From positions 186,001 to 250,000 of the forward strand of contig NZ_AP027365.1 in the NCBI RefSeq assembly GCF_030295995.1: DNA of 64,000 nucleotides. Direction: 5' to 3'. The notes beneath the pieces are model-generated. The model was not told the origin of the DNA, searched no databases, and saw only the letters and a program-made list of their open reading frames with translations. The position numbers and the translations under genes are program-made. Of the stretch, positions 26,523 through 35,823 are shown in pieces. The stretch comes from Thalassotalea hakodatensis (lineage in GTDB: Bacteria; Pseudomonadota; Gammaproteobacteria; Enterobacterales; Alteromonadaceae). The first letter of the stretch is position 1. The number at the start of each line of letters is the position of its first letter.

Positions 26523-27557
26523 CTATTTATTTTCAGAAACGTTTTCAGCGGCATATTGTTTACTTTTTTGCTTTAACAGCTTATCAACATAACGGGCCAT
26601 TTTTACTTTTTGCTTAATCGATGACTCTAAAATTTCTTCAACATCTCTAAGTACTTCTTTCATGTTTTCAACATTTTCTGTTGAATTGACGACAACTTGT
26701 TTGTTGGGCTCTTGGCTAGCAAGTGTTTTATTGTTTAACGAACCTGTTAACTCAACGTCCATTTCTTCGGCTACTGCTAAAATGGCAGCTGAGTTAATAA
26801 CCTCAAGCTCTTCTAAAAAGCCAAATAACAAAAGACGGTCGACAAAAATGTTAATTTTACGGGGCACACCTAGCGTTTTTTCATGGATTAGCTCAAAGGC
26901 ATCATCAGAGAACACATCATCTCGTTCACAGCCTGCTTGGTGAATACGGTGGTTAATATATTCTTTTACTTCTTCAACTGATAATGGTCTTAAATGTGCA
27001 GAAGCGATGATACGTTGTCTAAACTGCTCCATATTAGGTGCTTGAATAATCGGCTTTAATTCCTCTTGACCCAATAAAAAACTTTGAATAAGGGGTTTAT
27101 TATCTAATTGAAAATTAGATAGCATGCGTAGTTCTTCAACGGTTTCTGAAGGCAGGTTTTGTGCTTCATCAACAATTAGCAGTGCGCGTTTTCCTTGCTT
27201 ATTCAATGAAATAAGAAACTCTTCAATCGATTGAATTAAGTCTGCTTTACTTTCGCCTTTTGCTTTAATTTGAAATTCAGATACCACAAGGGCAAGTAAT
27301 TCGTGAGGATCTAATTTAGTAGTCACTAACTGCGCAGCAACAATGCTTTCATCACCGAGTTGATTTAATAAGTTTCGTGCAATCGTGGTTTTCCCAGTGC
27401 CAATAGGACCTGTGATCACAATAAAGCCTTCGCCTTGATCCAAGCCGTACTGTAAGTATGACAAGGCGCGTTGATGATGATTAGAAGCAAAGAAAAAACG
27501 CGGATCAGGGCTTAACTGAAAGGGCTTTTCCGTAAACCCATAATGACTTTCGTACAT
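26523..27557 (-). CDS. XrtA/PEP-CTERM system-associated ATPase (ExeA-like)
   Basis: The 344-residue AAA ATPase begins with the family opener MYESHYGFTEKPFQLSPDPR. It has Walker A GPIGTGKT (50-57), Walker B ALLIVDEAQ with Asp130-Glu131, and a sensor-like region MLSNFQ. It belongs to the general-secretion ATPase/ExeA group whose PEP-CTERM-locus subfamily (TIGR03015-like) accompanies exosortase A. Many members end after about 270 residues; this one has a C-terminal extension (about 270-344) rich in Lys and Glu. It follows the barrel protein gene after five bases and is the last gene of the minus-strand arm. Its exact role in polysaccharide secretion is not established. Confidence 0.93.
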   Translation of the reverse strand: MYESHYGFTEKPFQLSPDPRFFFASNHHQRALSYLQYGLDQGEGFIVITGPIGTGKTTIARNLLNQLGDESIVAAQLVTTKLDPHELLALVVSEFQIKAKGESKADLIQSIEEFLISLNKQGKRALLIVDEAQNLPSETVEELRMLSNFQLDNKPLIQSFLLGQEELKPIIQAPNMEQFRQRIIASAHLRPLSVEEVKEYINHRIHQAGCERDDVFSDDAFELIHEKTLGVPRKINIFVDRLLLFGFLEELEVINSAAILAVAEEMDVELTGSLNNKTLASQEPNKQVVVNSTENVENMKEVLRDVEEILESSIKQKVKMARYVDKLLKQKSKQYAAENVSENK

Positions 27558-27562
27558 GGTGG

Positions 27563-29155
27563 TTAAAAATCCTTGGTGATTTTTAAGGTCACTCGACCTT
27601 CTTCATAATTAAACTGGGATGTAGAGCTACGATTCAAATGACGTAAATCTACAGAGAATGTTAGTGATTTATTCAGTGTTTTTGTATACGTGATAGTATG
27701 CGTACGATATCTATCTTCACGCTCATTACTACTACCTACCTGATATTTTCGTTCAGAATATGATGATTTAAACGCAAAAGTAGAGCGTGCGCCTACTTTT
27801 CGTGAGATTTCGAAAGATGTGGATAGATATTCATCTATTAGGCGAGTATCTAAATCTTCTCGTTCATTAGCTCTTAAATCAAAAGTAAAAGTAGTTCTGG
27901 GTAGTGCAAGTTCAGAAGTCCAGCTACCACCTTTGTTTAACGAGAATACATTGTCTTCGATTAATTCATAATCTGAGATATTCACAAGTTGATAATCATC
28001 AAAAGAAATATCGCCTGCAGAGGGTAAGTAACAGTTCTCTATGCTACCCGTATCACCATTAGGACACCAAAAGAAACCAAGATTGATAAAGTTATAATTA
28101 TCACGGGTGAATGTTTGTAATTGCTCTGAGTAGTTAATGGTATTTGTTAAACGGCGATTCTTATGTGTAAAACTAAAATCATAACTATCACCAAAGAAGC
28201 GTTGTGAATAACTAGCGGAAAGATTTGTTCTGATTGTAGGTTGCCATTTAACTGAGACTGCTACATATTCTTCTTGTTCATTGCCATCAATATCAAGATT
28301 ATCGCCTATTGGCTCATTATAAGAAAAATCCATATTTAATCGTGGTGTAACTTCCCATCGAAAGCCAGCACCAATTGAATTTGATTCAGTAATTTGTCCT
28401 TGATTTAAGTTGCCTTCATTATCTTCGTCGTAATAACGGATAAAAGGATTGAACTTCCAAGCAGTTATAACGCCAATCTTTATTTCGCTTTGGTACATTT
28501 TGCTGGTGCGATTATTATTTTCTTGATCCTGATAACTTCCTTGAGCGTCCCAAAAAACTGTGCGAGCGCCTGAGCCATTAGATGTCGTGATATTAGCAGA
28601 ATAGCCATCACGCTCACCGATACGATCTTCTGTTTCAGTGGTACTGTATGAAATTGAACTATCAATCTTGAAGTCAGAGTTTGTAACACTGTAGCCCAAT
28701 CCTCCAACATAGTTTTCGACTTGAACTAAATCACCTGAAACAATGTCTGCAAGTGAGTTTCGTGCGCTATTTCTTGCTTGATTGTCAATTGTTGCGCTAC
28801 CAAAAAGATACAAACCACGTTCACCTAGTTTCAACCGGACATTCGAAGCTAGTGAATGGAAATCGTCATCTAGGTCATGATCATGACTATACCAAGCGTA
28901 TGTACTTTTTGCTTTGAGATCAAAGGTTAATAATTGAGCTTGGTAGGAAGTGTCGAGCAAAAGTGCAGCTTGGCTAACTAAGCTGTCAATTTCACTATCA
29001 TTAGCTAACTCTACATTATCAGAATAAGTTTCATCGAGTGATATTTTTGGCGTAAATTCCCACTCCCCTGCAACGCTTGGTAGCGTTGCTAGGCAAATAC
29101 TTATCGCAACGGCGAGTTTATTCTTTTTCACCGTATCCGTAGCCATAATAGCCAT
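27563..29155 (-). CDS. XrtA/PEP-CTERM system-associated outer-membrane beta-barrel protein
   Basis: This 530-residue protein of the TIGR03016-like family has a signal peptide (NKLAVAISICLATLPSVAGE) and then alternating beta-strand sequence with many aromatic residues, ending VTLKITKDF, as expected for a barrel. In XrtA loci it sits beside the tyrosine kinase and ATPase and may form or assist the outer-membrane exit for the polysaccharide. The frame opens 38 bases inside the preceding kinase gene. Starts at 29146 (ATG) or 29131 (GTG, giving VKKNKLAV) would shorten the N-terminus and place the signal peptide better, so the exact start is open. Confidence 0.88.
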   Translation of the reverse strand: MAIMATDTVKKNKLAVAISICLATLPSVAGEWEFTPKISLDETYSDNVELANDSEIDSLVSQAALLLDTSYQAQLLTFDLKAKSTYAWYSHDHDLDDDFHSLASNVRLKLGERGLYLFGSATIDNQARNSARNSLADIVSGDLVQVENYVGGLGYSVTNSDFKIDSSISYSTTETEDRIGERDGYSANITTSNGSGARTVFWDAQGSYQDQENNNRTSKMYQSEIKIGVITAWKFNPFIRYYDEDNEGNLNQGQITESNSIGAGFRWEVTPRLNMDFSYNEPIGDNLDIDGNEQEEYVAVSVKWQPTIRTNLSASYSQRFFGDSYDFSFTHKNRRLTNTINYSEQLQTFTRDNYNFINLGFFWCPNGDTGSIENCYLPSAGDISFDDYQLVNISDYELIEDNVFSLNKGGSWTSELALPRTTFTFDLRANEREDLDTRLIDEYLSTSFEISRKVGARSTFAFKSSYSERKYQVGSSNEREDRYRTHTITYTKTLNKSLTFSVDLRHLNRSSTSQFNYEEGRVTLKITKDF

Positions 29156-29999
29156 ACAAATCCTTATGAGATCTTATTGCTTTATTCAGAACAAGGCCGA
29201 CAGCTAAATCTTCATTTAAAGACTCAGTTGCTTCTTTAATGCTAGTGATACTAGTTTTAGACTCTTCTACTACCACTAGTGCTTGCCCCATTAAGTTTGC
29301 TAATACTAACGTTTCGGTTACGCCGACAAGTGGCGGGCAATCGAATATAACGACGCGATCAGGGTAACGATTCGCTAATTCATTTGCCAATGCTGCCATT
29401 TTTTCACTAGCAAGGAGTTCGTTTGACAAGTGATGAGGGTTACCCGCAGGAATCATTTTCAATTTATCGATATTAGTATTAAAAATAACATCGCTAACGT
29501 CTTTATCTGGGTCTAATAAAAACTCTATGAGTCCTTCTGTTTGTTCTACACCTAGCTCTCTATTGATACTTGGGCGTAATACGTCAGCATCAACGAGTAA
29601 AACGGTTTTGTCTTGCTCTAAAGCGATACTTAGTGCCAAGTTTATTGAAACAAACGTTTTACCTTCATTTGGCTTTGCACTGCTTATCATGATCAAGTTA
29701 GGGTGGTTCAATAGCTTAGACGGTGGTCCAAAAGCATTATTGAGTAACTTCCGTTTAATTTGACGAAATTCATCTTTAATACTTTTTCGCGAGCCTGTAT
29801 CGATTAAGTAACCTTTGTCAGCTAAGTTGACTTTATCAATTTCAAGTACGTTGTTGTCTATTTTTGCATTAGTTATTGCTGTTTTAGGTATCGCAGGTTG
29901 CGTTACTTCTGTTTGCGTTGCTACTTTTTTATCGGTGGTTTTTTCTGTTGTAGCAGCATCGCCTTTTTTCTTAGCTAAAGCTTTTTCTATGGTACTCAT
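29118..29999 (-). CDS. XrtA-associated tyrosine autokinase (BY-kinase)
   Basis: The 293-residue cytoplasmic kinase has a variable N-terminus (1-60, rich in Lys, Thr and Ala), Walker A ISSAKPNEGKTFVSINLA (about 105-122), Walker A' TVLLVDADVLRP (132-143), and Walker B VVIFDCPPLVGVTE. It ends in a Tyr cluster, DLYGYYGYGYGEKE, the autophosphorylated tail of bacterial tyrosine kinases. It is encoded directly after the chain-length protein (two-base gap), which normally activates such split kinases. Phosphorylation cycles control polymer length and export. It belongs to the TIGR03018-like PEP-CTERM kinase group. Its 3' end overlaps the barrel gene. Confidence 0.95.
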   Translation of the reverse strand: MSTIEKALAKKKGDAATTEKTTDKKVATQTEVTQPAIPKTAITNAKIDNNVLEIDKVNLADKGYLIDTGSRKSIKDEFRQIKRKLLNNAFGPPSKLLNHPNLIMISSAKPNEGKTFVSINLALSIALEQDKTVLLVDADVLRPSINRELGVEQTEGLIEFLLDPDKDVSDVIFNTNIDKLKMIPAGNPHHLSNELLASEKMAALANELANRYPDRVVIFDCPPLVGVTETLVLANLMGQALVVVEESKTSITSIKEATESLNEDLAVGLVLNKAIRSHKDLYGYYGYGYGEKE

Positions 30000-30001
30000 G
30001 A

Positions 30002-31582
30002 CTACAGCAATCCTCTTATCGGTGCCTGTATTTGTTCTGGGAACATGGCATATAAAATGAATAAGAATAATAACCCGATTAATACAGTATTTGAGGCGAT
30101 GAAAATCAGTGTTTTCTTTTTATGCCATCTTTGTAAACCTAAGTTTTCTGTAGCAGACACGACACCAAAAACAGGAATACCTGTTTCACGAGTTACCTGT
30201 CCTCTTGAAGTTACTACGGGATTAATTTGGCTAAAGAGAAGAGATAACGCAATACCTAAGCCAAAAGCAAAGATGGTACTACCAATTAAAAACAGTATAC
30301 GAGGTGGTCCGCTAGGATCTTTGGGTGCTCTAGGTTGATCGATTACACGGAAATTTATTTTACTCGTGGTTTCATCAGCTTGTTTGGCTAATTGAGCCGT
30401 TTCTTTACGTTGTAATAACTCTTCGTATTTAGTTTTAGTGATTTCATAGCCACGATTCAAACCGGTAAGTTCAGCTTCAATTTCAGGTAAAATGTGAATT
30501 TTATTTTCTAAATCTTCAACTTCTTTTGCATAGTTATCACGACGCACTTTAATGGAAGCAATTTGATTTTCTAACTGATTAATTTGAATTTGTAAACTTT
30601 GAATGACTGGGTTTTGAGAAAGTGAAATCGTTGACGAACTATCCCGAGCAGCAAGGTATTCTTTGATTTCTTTGTCTCGTTGACCAGTTAAATGAGCTAA
30701 ACGATTTTGTACTTCTATTACATCTGGGTGTTTTTCAGTATATTTTAGTAATAATGAATCAAGCATTGATTCGAGTTCTTCTATACGTTCATCGAAGCTG
30801 GTTGTGACTGTATTCGAATCAACAATCGAATTTGATTGTTCTTGTGTCTCAGACTTATTTTGCCCTAATTGCGTTAACGCATTTTTGAGCTGAGACTGCG
30901 TTTCTGAAAGAATAAGTTCTATTGACTTTAAATTTTCCTTCGAATTATTTAATTTCTCATAATATCCCCCAAATTGGTTGGGGAGTACGTTACTGTATTT
31001 TTGCTTAAATTCCGTTAATTTCGCTTCATCAGCTAATAAACGATTTTCGTATTCTTTAATTTGAGTGTCTAAAAACTTTTGTGCTGTATCAGATTCACTA
31101 CGGTTTTCACCCAGAGTATTTTCAATAAAAACCGTTAGCGCCGATTGCACAACATTTTTAGCCATTTCGGGATCTTTATTACTATATGAAATGGTGAAAT
31201 AGTTTTCACGGCCTGCTTTTTGAATCTCTATATCGTCTTTCAACGAAATAATTAAGTTTTCGTATTCATCAGATGTTTGCACTTGCACATCTAGATCAGT
31301 CATGCGAGTAATGCGCTCTAAGTTTTCTCGAGAGAGCAACGTTCTTACCATATATGATATTTGCTCATTAGGATTGGTTTCCACAGTTAATCCACGTAGT
31401 AGTGGTCTCAAAATTGATTGTGTATCTGCATAGACTTTTGCCTCAGACTCATATACATCATCCATTTGAGAGATAACAACCCATGCGAATGGGCATATTA
31501 TCCAAGTCGCTACAATAATGTAACGACGTTTTAGCCAAATTCCTTTTAAGTAATCTAAGGCTTGTTCTATAATTTCTTGCAT
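30002..31582 (-). CDS. XrtA system polysaccharide chain-length determinant (Wzz/PCP family)
   Basis: The 526-residue inner-membrane protein has an N-terminal TM (about 20-38; YIIVATWIICPFAWVVISQM), a long periplasmic region with coiled coil (about 170-400, rich in Glu, Lys and Gln), a Pro-rich segment RVIDQPRAPKDPSGPPRILF before a TM, and a final TM near residue 495. The Wzz domain opens with DVYESEAKVYADTQSILRPL. It matches the PEP-CTERM chain-length family (TIGR03007-like). It sets polymer length and works with the tyrosine kinase downstream and the Wza-like exporter encoded 46 bases upstream. Confidence 0.94.
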   Translation of the reverse strand: MQEIIEQALDYLKGIWLKRRYIIVATWIICPFAWVVISQMDDVYESEAKVYADTQSILRPLLRGLTVETNPNEQISYMVRTLLSRENLERITRMTDLDVQVQTSDEYENLIISLKDDIEIQKAGRENYFTISYSNKDPEMAKNVVQSALTVFIENTLGENRSESDTAQKFLDTQIKEYENRLLADEAKLTEFKQKYSNVLPNQFGGYYEKLNNSKENLKSIELILSETQSQLKNALTQLGQNKSETQEQSNSIVDSNTVTTSFDERIEELESMLDSLLLKYTEKHPDVIEVQNRLAHLTGQRDKEIKEYLAARDSSSTISLSQNPVIQSLQIQINQLENQIASIKVRRDNYAKEVEDLENKIHILPEIEAELTGLNRGYEITKTKYEELLQRKETAQLAKQADETTSKINFRVIDQPRAPKDPSGPPRILFLIGSTIFAFGLGIALSLLFSQINPVVTSRGQVTRETGIPVFGVVSATENLGLQRWHKKKTLIFIASNTVLIGLLFLFILYAMFPEQIQAPIRGLL

Positions 31583-31628
31583 TCCTGACCTCTGTACAAC
31601 AGGTAACTAATTATCAAAAACGGTTCAG

Positions 31629-32264
31629 TTAAAACCAGGTTTCAGGGATGACAATAATATCACCGGGTAATACATCAACGTTAGCTGAGATTTCGCCGTT
31701 TTTAATTAAGTCTTCAATTTTGATGTTATACTGCTTTTGTTGGCCGCTTTCTACACGTACTAGTTTTGCGTCATTACCATCAGCAAATTCCGTTAAACCA
31801 CCCACTTGAATCATCACATCAAGTAAGGTCATATTCTTTTTATAGTTTATTGATTGTGGTTGTGTTGCTTCACCTATCACACGAATTTGCTCGCTAAATG
31901 GGCCAACAAAATCATTGACAGTTACCGTAACAACGGGATCTCTCAAATAGGTTGACAAAATTTCTTCGATAGAGCGGGCCAGTTCAGTTGGCGTTTTACC
32001 TGAAACCGGAATATCTTCCACTAATGAGGTAGTGATCATACCGTCTGGTCTCACAACAAATGAACCCGAAACTTCAGGGTTACGCCAAACAAAAATGTTT
32101 AGCACATCACCTGAACCAATAAGGTATTTATAAGAGGCTACGTCACTTGTTTCAGATTGATGTAATGTTGCAGGAGGGAGCGAAGTAGAGCTACATCCAT
32201 TTAAAATATACATCGCACTTAATACTAATATTGCTTTTATTTTCACGAAGGCTTTGTTTTCCAT
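31629..32264 (-). CDS. XrtA system exopolysaccharide export lipoprotein (Wza-like)
   Basis: The 211-residue protein has a lipoprotein signal peptide with Cys24 in YILNGCSS, then a Poly_export domain (YLIGSGDVLNIFVWRNPEVS) and SLBB-type repeat (VIGEATQPQSINYKKNMTLL), ending DVLPGDIIVIPETWF. It corresponds to the PEP-CTERM export family (TIGR03027-like), shorter than E. coli Wza. It should form the periplasmic/outer-membrane export ring for the polysaccharide. It is the first gene of the minus-strand arm and divergent from the sugar transferase at 32509. Confidence 0.94.
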   Translation of the reverse strand: MENKAFVKIKAILVLSAMYILNGCSSTSLPPATLHQSETSDVASYKYLIGSGDVLNIFVWRNPEVSGSFVVRPDGMITTSLVEDIPVSGKTPTELARSIEEILSTYLRDPVVTVTVNDFVGPFSEQIRVIGEATQPQSINYKKNMTLLDVMIQVGGLTEFADGNDAKLVRVESGQQKQYNIKIEDLIKNGEISANVDVLPGDIIVIPETWF

Positions 32265-32508
32265 GGCTTCAACCTTGAGTTAGGGTTAGTCGATACTTAA
32301 GTTAATTGCTAAGCTAACAGATTTTTAACACTTTTTACAGACTGTAAATTTAATTTTAACATCTGTCATAAAATAATGAATTTTGGTATATTCTCGTCTT
32401 CTATTGTATTTGTTGATTTTAATGCAAAAGAAATTACATGGTTAATAACAAAAAACACAGATATTTTTAGCTATTTAAAGCGCTTTTTTCAGGGATTGTT
32501 TTTACTTT
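32265..32508. promoter_or_regulatory. Divergent control region of the XrtA polysaccharide locus
   Basis: These 244 AT-rich bases separate the two arms of the locus and must hold both promoters. I looked for GG-N10-GC sigma-54 promoters, which PrsR would need, and found none convincing on either strand. A CTGTCATAAA half-site (near 32365) resembles half of a Pho box but lacks the second repeat. No hexamer pair is good enough to name. Confidence 0.4.
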
Positions 32509-33915
32509 ATGTCTAATAGTAATTTTCGTAATTTATCAACGGGAAGTAAATCATTAGTTATTATTGAACTAATACTTTTTGCTGGTGCTTTTCTCAGTGC
32601 TTATACGCTAAACCAGTATTTTTCTATCGTGAGTCACTATCCGTTAGAAAGTAATGTCATGTTTATTTATGCCATTGTGTATGCACTAGTCATCCAACTT
32701 TCCTTTCTCGCATTAGGGCTTTATAACACCAAATTACGAGAAAGTTTTCGTGGTTTAGTTAGACGCATACTAATGTCAGTCGCCATTGGTTTTTTTGTGG
32801 TTACTTTGCTTAACCCTTTTTATCCTAATGGCGGCATTGCCACTGAATTATTAGCAATCGCGTCTATTATTAGTTTTATTTTTAGCTGTATTTTCCGTTA
32901 TTACACCTTGAAGATAGACTTTTTTGGTCTAAATAAGCGCAAAGTGTTAGTACTTGGTGCAGGTGAAAGAGCCTCTATTATTGAAAAGCGTATGCGCCGT
33001 GATGTAGACAGGCAAGGTTTTTCTATGCATGGCTTTTTGGTCATGAATGGTGATGCTGATATAAACGGTATCGTGAATGAAAATCGTATCGAGCTCGATG
33101 GTGCGTTAGTCACCTATGCTATAGAGCATGAAATTGATGAAATAGTAGTTGCTAGTGATGAGCGACGCGATAACTTGCCCGTTGACGAACTTTTTGCCTG
33201 TAAAATTCGCGGTATTGAAGTTACTGAAATTTTAGATTTTATTGAACGTGAAACGGGACAAATAGCCGTTAACTTAATTTATCCAAGCTGGGTTATATAT
33301 TCAAACGGTTTTGCCAGCAGCAACCATTTACGTAATACGTTAGATTGGGTGTTTAATGCGAGTATTGCGTTTGTACTCTTCTTAATTACTTGGCCGGTTA
33401 TGTTGATTACAACCTTATTGATAAAACTTGACGAAGGCTTTAAAGCACCTGTTTTTTACTTTCAAGAAAGAGTCGGTTTAGATGGCCAAGCATTTAAAAT
33501 ATACAAATTTAGAAGTATGCGTGTAGATGCTGAAAAAAATGGTGCGCAAATGGCATCAGAAAATGACGATAGAACGACACGTATTGGTAAATTTATTCGT
33601 AAATATCGTATCGATGAATTACCGCAAGTATATAATGTGATGCGTGGTGATATGGGCTTTGTAGGTCCTCGCCCTGAACGCCCTGAATTTGTGCAGCAAT
33701 TAATTAAAACGATTCCCTATTATAATGAACGTCATAATGTAAAGCCGGGCTTAACCGGTTGGGCACAATTAAAATATCCATATGGGTCTACGGAAGAAGA
33801 TTCATTAGAAAAATTGAAATACGATCTTTATTACATTAAACATCGCAGTTTCATGTTAGATTTATTAATTTTAATCCGCACTGTGGAAATCGTATTGTTT
33901 GGAAAAGGCCGTTAA
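32509..33915 (+). CDS. XrtA system undecaprenyl-phosphate sugar transferase (initiating glycosyltransferase)
   Basis: The 468-residue protein has an N-terminal group of four or five TM helices, a nucleotide-binding-like middle domain (KVLVLGAGERASIIEKRM) and a C-terminal bacterial sugar transferase domain. The latter has FQERVGLDGQAFKIYKFRSM, RIGKFIRKYRIDELPQ, MGFVGPRPERPEFV and NVKPGLTGWAQLKYPYG. This is the polyisoprenyl-phosphate hexose-1-phosphate transferase family (WcaJ/PssZ type; TIGR03013-like in XrtA loci). It loads the first sugar phosphate on the lipid carrier at the inner membrane. It is the first gene of the plus-strand arm; the deacetylase follows after two bases. Confidence 0.94.
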   Translation: MSNSNFRNLSTGSKSLVIIELILFAGAFLSAYTLNQYFSIVSHYPLESNVMFIYAIVYALVIQLSFLALGLYNTKLRESFRGLVRRILMSVAIGFFVVTLLNPFYPNGGIATELLAIASIISFIFSCIFRYYTLKIDFFGLNKRKVLVLGAGERASIIEKRMRRDVDRQGFSMHGFLVMNGDADINGIVNENRIELDGALVTYAIEHEIDEIVVASDERRDNLPVDELFACKIRGIEVTEILDFIERETGQIAVNLIYPSWVIYSNGFASSNHLRNTLDWVFNASIAFVLFLITWPVMLITTLLIKLDEGFKAPVFYFQERVGLDGQAFKIYKFRSMRVDAEKNGAQMASENDDRTTRIGKFIRKYRIDELPQVYNVMRGDMGFVGPRPERPEFVQQLIKTIPYYNERHNVKPGLTGWAQLKYPYGSTEEDSLEKLKYDLYYIKHRSFMLDLLILIRTVEIVLFGKGR

Positions 33916-33917
33916 TT

Positions 33918-34769
33918 TTGACACAACTTAACAATGTAAACGCGATGACGGTTGACGTAGAAGACTATTTTCATGTCTCTGCTTTTGAAAACATCATTAC
34001 TAAAGATAACTGGTCGCAATATGAAATGCGGGTTGAACAAAATACCTTTAAATTATTAGAATTATTTGCCAAGTATGATGCTAAATCTACATTTTTTACT
34101 TTGGGATGGGTTGCTGAGCAATGCCCGAACCTGATTAAAGAAATAGTCGCACAAGGGCATGAACTGGCAAGTCATGGATATGCACACAAACGTGCATTAG
34201 AAATGACGAAAGAGGAATTTTTTCAAGACGTAGACCGTTCTAAAAAAGCATTAGAAGATATTTCGGGGACGGCAATTAAAGGCTATCGCGCGCCAAGTTT
34301 CTCAGTCAAAGACCAAAATACCTGGGTATACGATGTATTAGTTGAGCTTGGTTTTCAATACAGTTCAAGCACCTACCCCATTGAACATGATTTGTATGGC
34401 GTACCTGATTGGCCCAGGTTTATTTATCAGCGGCCTGAAGGTATTACGGAAATTCCTATTCCGACAATTCGACAAAATGGCGCCAATACAGGCATTGGCG
34501 GCGGCGGTTATTTCAGGCTTTATCCGTATTGGATGTCGAAAAAACGTATTGAAAAATATTTATCGGTAGAACAACAACCTTATAGTTTTTATTTCCACCC
34601 TTGGGAAATAGATGCGCAACAGCCCAAAGTGGCGGGCGCATCTTTCAAATCGAAAGTAAGGCACTACATTAATTTGTCACGTATGGCAGGTAAAATTGAG
34701 CGTCTTTTACAAGATTACCAGTGGGATACCATGGAAAATGTATATCTAAAAGGAAATCGCACTCAATAA
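33918..34769 (+). CDS. XrtA system polysaccharide deacetylase
   Basis: The 283-residue protein shows the NodB-type motifs: MTVDVEDYFHVSAFE near the N-terminus (metal Asp), LASHGYAHKRAL (His pair), GYRAPSFSV, and the DUF3473-type C-terminus with PYSFYFHPWEID. It matches the TIGR03006-like family tied to exosortase A. It likely removes N-acetyl groups from the polymer or its precursor. The start is a TTG two bases after the upstream stop; an ATG at 33945 would give a shorter protein beginning MTVDVEDY. No signal peptide is seen, so it may work on lipid-linked intermediates in the cytoplasm. Confidence 0.93.
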   Translation: MTQLNNVNAMTVDVEDYFHVSAFENIITKDNWSQYEMRVEQNTFKLLELFAKYDAKSTFFTLGWVAEQCPNLIKEIVAQGHELASHGYAHKRALEMTKEEFFQDVDRSKKALEDISGTAIKGYRAPSFSVKDQNTWVYDVLVELGFQYSSSTYPIEHDLYGVPDWPRFIYQRPEGITEIPIPTIRQNGANTGIGGGGYFRLYPYWMSKKRIEKYLSVEQQPYSFYFHPWEIDAQQPKVAGASFKSKVRHYINLSRMAGKIERLLQDYQWDTMENVYLKGNRTQ

Positions 34770-34782
34770 CGAGGATTGAAAA

Positions 34783-35817
34783 TTGGTTGCACGCGTAATA
34801 ACAATAACAGAGCAAGATTTTACCCGATGGGATAACTATGTAAGAGCGCATAAACAAGGCTCATTTTTTCATTTATCTGGTTGGATGTCAGTTATTTCGA
34901 AAAGCTTTGGTCATCCTTGCTATTACTTAATGGCGGAAGATGACAAGCAGGTATTAGGGATATTACCTTTAGTAGAAGTTAAAAGCGCATTATTTGGTCA
35001 TGCGCTTATTTCAACACCTTTCTGTGTTTATGGCGGAGCAATTGCTGATAACGATGATGTGCTTCGTGAACTAGAGTCACATGCGAAACAGTTAAGTGAA
35101 TCGCTACAGGTTGATTACCTTGAATTACGCTACCGTCATGCTCAAAACAATGGCTTATTACTGAAACAACAACACAGTACGTTTGGTTGTGAATTAGCGG
35201 AAGATAGCGAAAAAATACTTGCTAACGTGAAGAAAAAGCAACGTGCTGTTATTCGACACTCATTAAAAAATGAATTGCAGCATCAGGTGACGCAAGATAT
35301 TGATCAGTTTTATCAGCTGCTTTCAGAAAGTTATCGAAATCTTGGTACGCCGATTTTCAGTAAACAGTACTTTGAACACTTAATAAATGAATTTTCCCAA
35401 CACGCCGACATACTTGTCGTAAGTGATAGTGAAGGTAATCCATCAAATGCAGTAATGAACTTTTACTTTAACGATCAAGTTTTACCTTATTACGGCGGGG
35501 GTAATAGTGCTGCTCGTGCCATTAAAAGTGCTGACTATATGTATTATCAAGTGATGTGTCATGCCAACGAAAATAAAGCGAGCAAATGGTATGACTTTGG
35601 CCGCAGTAAGCACGATAGTGGCCCTTATAAATATAAGAAAAATTGGGGTATGGCACCAGAGCCTCTCCATTATTATTATCACTTAGTTAATGCTAAAGAA
35701 TTACCTAACTTAAGTCCTAATAATCCTAAATATAAAGTGTTTATTAATCTTTGGCAGAAGCTGCCGTTAAAGGTCAGCCAATATTTAGGCCCATTTCTTT
35801 CAAAATACTTAGGATAA
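34783..35817 (+). CDS. FemAB-family XrtA/PEP-CTERM system-associated protein
   Basis: The 344-residue protein starts with TTG behind a GAGG ribosome site (34771-34774). It has a GNAT/FemAB double fold: RWDNYVRAHKQGSFFHLSGW near the start, LPLVEVKSALFGHALISTPF, KKKQRAVIRHSLKNEL, and YDFGRSKHDSGPYKYKKNWG near the end. Members of this TIGR03019-like family occur in XrtA loci. FemAB folds transfer amino acids or acyl groups, so it probably modifies an amino sugar in the polymer. The exact reaction is not known. It follows the deacetylase after 13 bases, and a deacetylase would produce a free amine for such a transferase. Confidence 0.92.
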   Translation: MVARVITITEQDFTRWDNYVRAHKQGSFFHLSGWMSVISKSFGHPCYYLMAEDDKQVLGILPLVEVKSALFGHALISTPFCVYGGAIADNDDVLRELESHAKQLSESLQVDYLELRYRHAQNNGLLLKQQHSTFGCELAEDSEKILANVKKKQRAVIRHSLKNELQHQVTQDIDQFYQLLSESYRNLGTPIFSKQYFEHLINEFSQHADILVVSDSEGNPSNAVMNFYFNDQVLPYYGGGNSAARAIKSADYMYYQVMCHANENKASKWYDFGRSKHDSGPYKYKKNWGMAPEPLHYYYHLVNAKELPNLSPNNPKYKVFINLWQKLPLKVSQYLGPFLSKYLG

Positions 35818-35823
35818 GCAATT

